Source: DSWT01 sp034433375
Lineage (GTDB): Bacteria; Chloroflexota; Anaerolineae; B4-G1; SLSP01
NCBI GenBank assembly: GCA_034433375.1
Contig: DAOUAQ010000273.1
Span: forward strand, 1 to 14,304
Length of the DNA stretch: 14,304 bases
Direction: 5' to 3'
The position numbers were made by a program, and so were the translations under genes. Position 1 is the stretch's first letter; every line of letters starts with the position of its first letter. The notes beneath the pieces were generated by a model that made no database searches, was not told the origin of the DNA, and was given only the letters and a program-made list of their open reading frames with translations. Shown here in pieces: positions 14,063 to 14,304 of this stretch.

Positions 14063-14159
14063 AGACTACAAAAGTCTCAGCACGTATTGGCGTGTTGTAG
14101 GTCGCTCGTTCATAGCAGATATTGGCTTTATAAAGTATTTCGTGAGACTTTTGTAGTCT
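14063..14159. repeat. 17-bp perfect inverted repeats enclosing 63 bp
   Basis: The left arm (14063-14079, AGACTACAAAAGTCTCA) is the exact reverse complement of the right arm (14143-14159). Each arm is itself nearly palindromic (GAGACT-ACAAA-AGTCTC on the left, 6 bp; 5 bp on the right), so either two small hairpins or one large stem can form. The 63-bp interior has no gene and contains CTTTATAAAG. It could be a MITE-like element without visible target duplication, or a regulatory/termination structure between argF and the TPR operon. Confidence 0.8.
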
Positions 14160-14163
14160 GTTC

Positions 14164-14304
14164 CTAATCCTTCTCCAACGCCCACACCAGGATGGCCTTC
14201 TGCGCGTGCAGACGGTTTTCAGCCTGGTCGAAGAGCGCCGAATGTGGGCCATCGGCGACAGCATCAGTGATTTCTTCGCCGCGATGCGCCGGCAGGCAGT
14301 GCAT
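14164..14304 (-). CDS. argF: Ornithine carbamoyltransferase, C-terminal fragment
   Basis: Read on the minus strand from the window edge, 46 residues match the end of ornithine carbamoyltransferase: HCLPAHRGEEITD, then LFDQAENRLHAQKAILVWAL, then a TAG stop. HCLPAHRG carries the ornithine-binding cysteine of the family, and the FDQAENRLHAQKA tail is highly characteristic. The enzyme converts ornithine and carbamoyl phosphate to citrulline in arginine synthesis. The gene continues past the right edge of the window. It lies upstream of the TPR operon on the same strand, separated by 159 bases that hold repeat structures. Confidence 0.92.
   Translation of the reverse strand: MHCLPAHRGEEITDAVADGPHSALFDQAENRLHAQKAILVWALEKD

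Noticed and set aside
14120..14140. TATAAA-type promoter for the TPR operon inside the inverted-repeat element
   Set aside because: CTTTATAAAG is palindromic and no suitable -35 is found at 16-18 bp on the minus strand.
14063..14159. Insertion sequence remnant
   Set aside because: There is no transposase fragment and no visible target-site duplication. It is kept only as an inverted-repeat feature.

Overview
The window is GC-rich, gene-dense bacterial chromosome. The gene set and the many short low-complexity repeats between genes suggest a Chloroflexota bacterium, probably Anaerolineae-like. That placement is inferred from family resemblance and repeat style; no rRNA is present to confirm it. 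The two ends cut genes: the 3' end of an acyl-CoA synthetase (ADP-forming) ATP-grasp subunit at the left, and the C-terminus of ornithine carbamoyltransferase at the right.

Layout. Positions 1-2087 (+) hold the acyl-CoA synthetase end, an MFS transporter overlapping it by one base, and an alkyltransferase-like DNA repair protein. rpiA (2289-2981, +) follows, with a well-formed sigma-70-type promoter whose predicted transcript starts where a 15-bp tandem array begins. A bidirectional terminator (3016-3051) separates it from a leftward operon: a UDP-N-acetylglucosamine dehydrogenase-like enzyme, a VTT/DedA-like membrane protein and a YtcJ-like amidohydrolase. Next on the minus strand is a single tyrosine-recombinase-fold gene that has lost most of its catalytic residues. 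Divergent from it is sufS-sufU (7902-9533, +), for cysteine desulfuration and Fe-S assembly. A strong hairpin (9590-9618) separates this from a second leftward operon (14004 to 9635): a 750-residue TPR protein, diadenylate cyclase CdaA and its YbbR-domain regulator CdaR. ornithine carbamoyltransferase lies upstream on the same strand.

How the genes work together. The most coherent unit is TPR-cdaA-cdaR, a c-di-AMP synthesis module at the membrane with a cytoplasmic TPR scaffold in front. The glmM gene that usually follows cdaR in Firmicutes is absent here. sufS and sufU form a sulfur donor/acceptor pair without sufBCD in the window. The wbpA-like gene, membrane protein and amidohydrolase are co-transcribed by spacing, but their functional link is unclear.

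Structure beyond genes. Almost every intergenic gap carries a different short repeat: GATTGG copies, GCGAATGA x8, a 15-mer x4, CGTAAAACGTG-like, AACCTT inverted repeats, AACGACT palindrome, a 15-mer x2.7, TCAGC 7-mers, and a 17-bp inverted repeat pair. Some touch coding sequence or promoters (the ATL N-terminus, the rpiA leader and the rpiA C-terminus). I see no CRISPR array, tRNA, rRNA, or intact mobile element.
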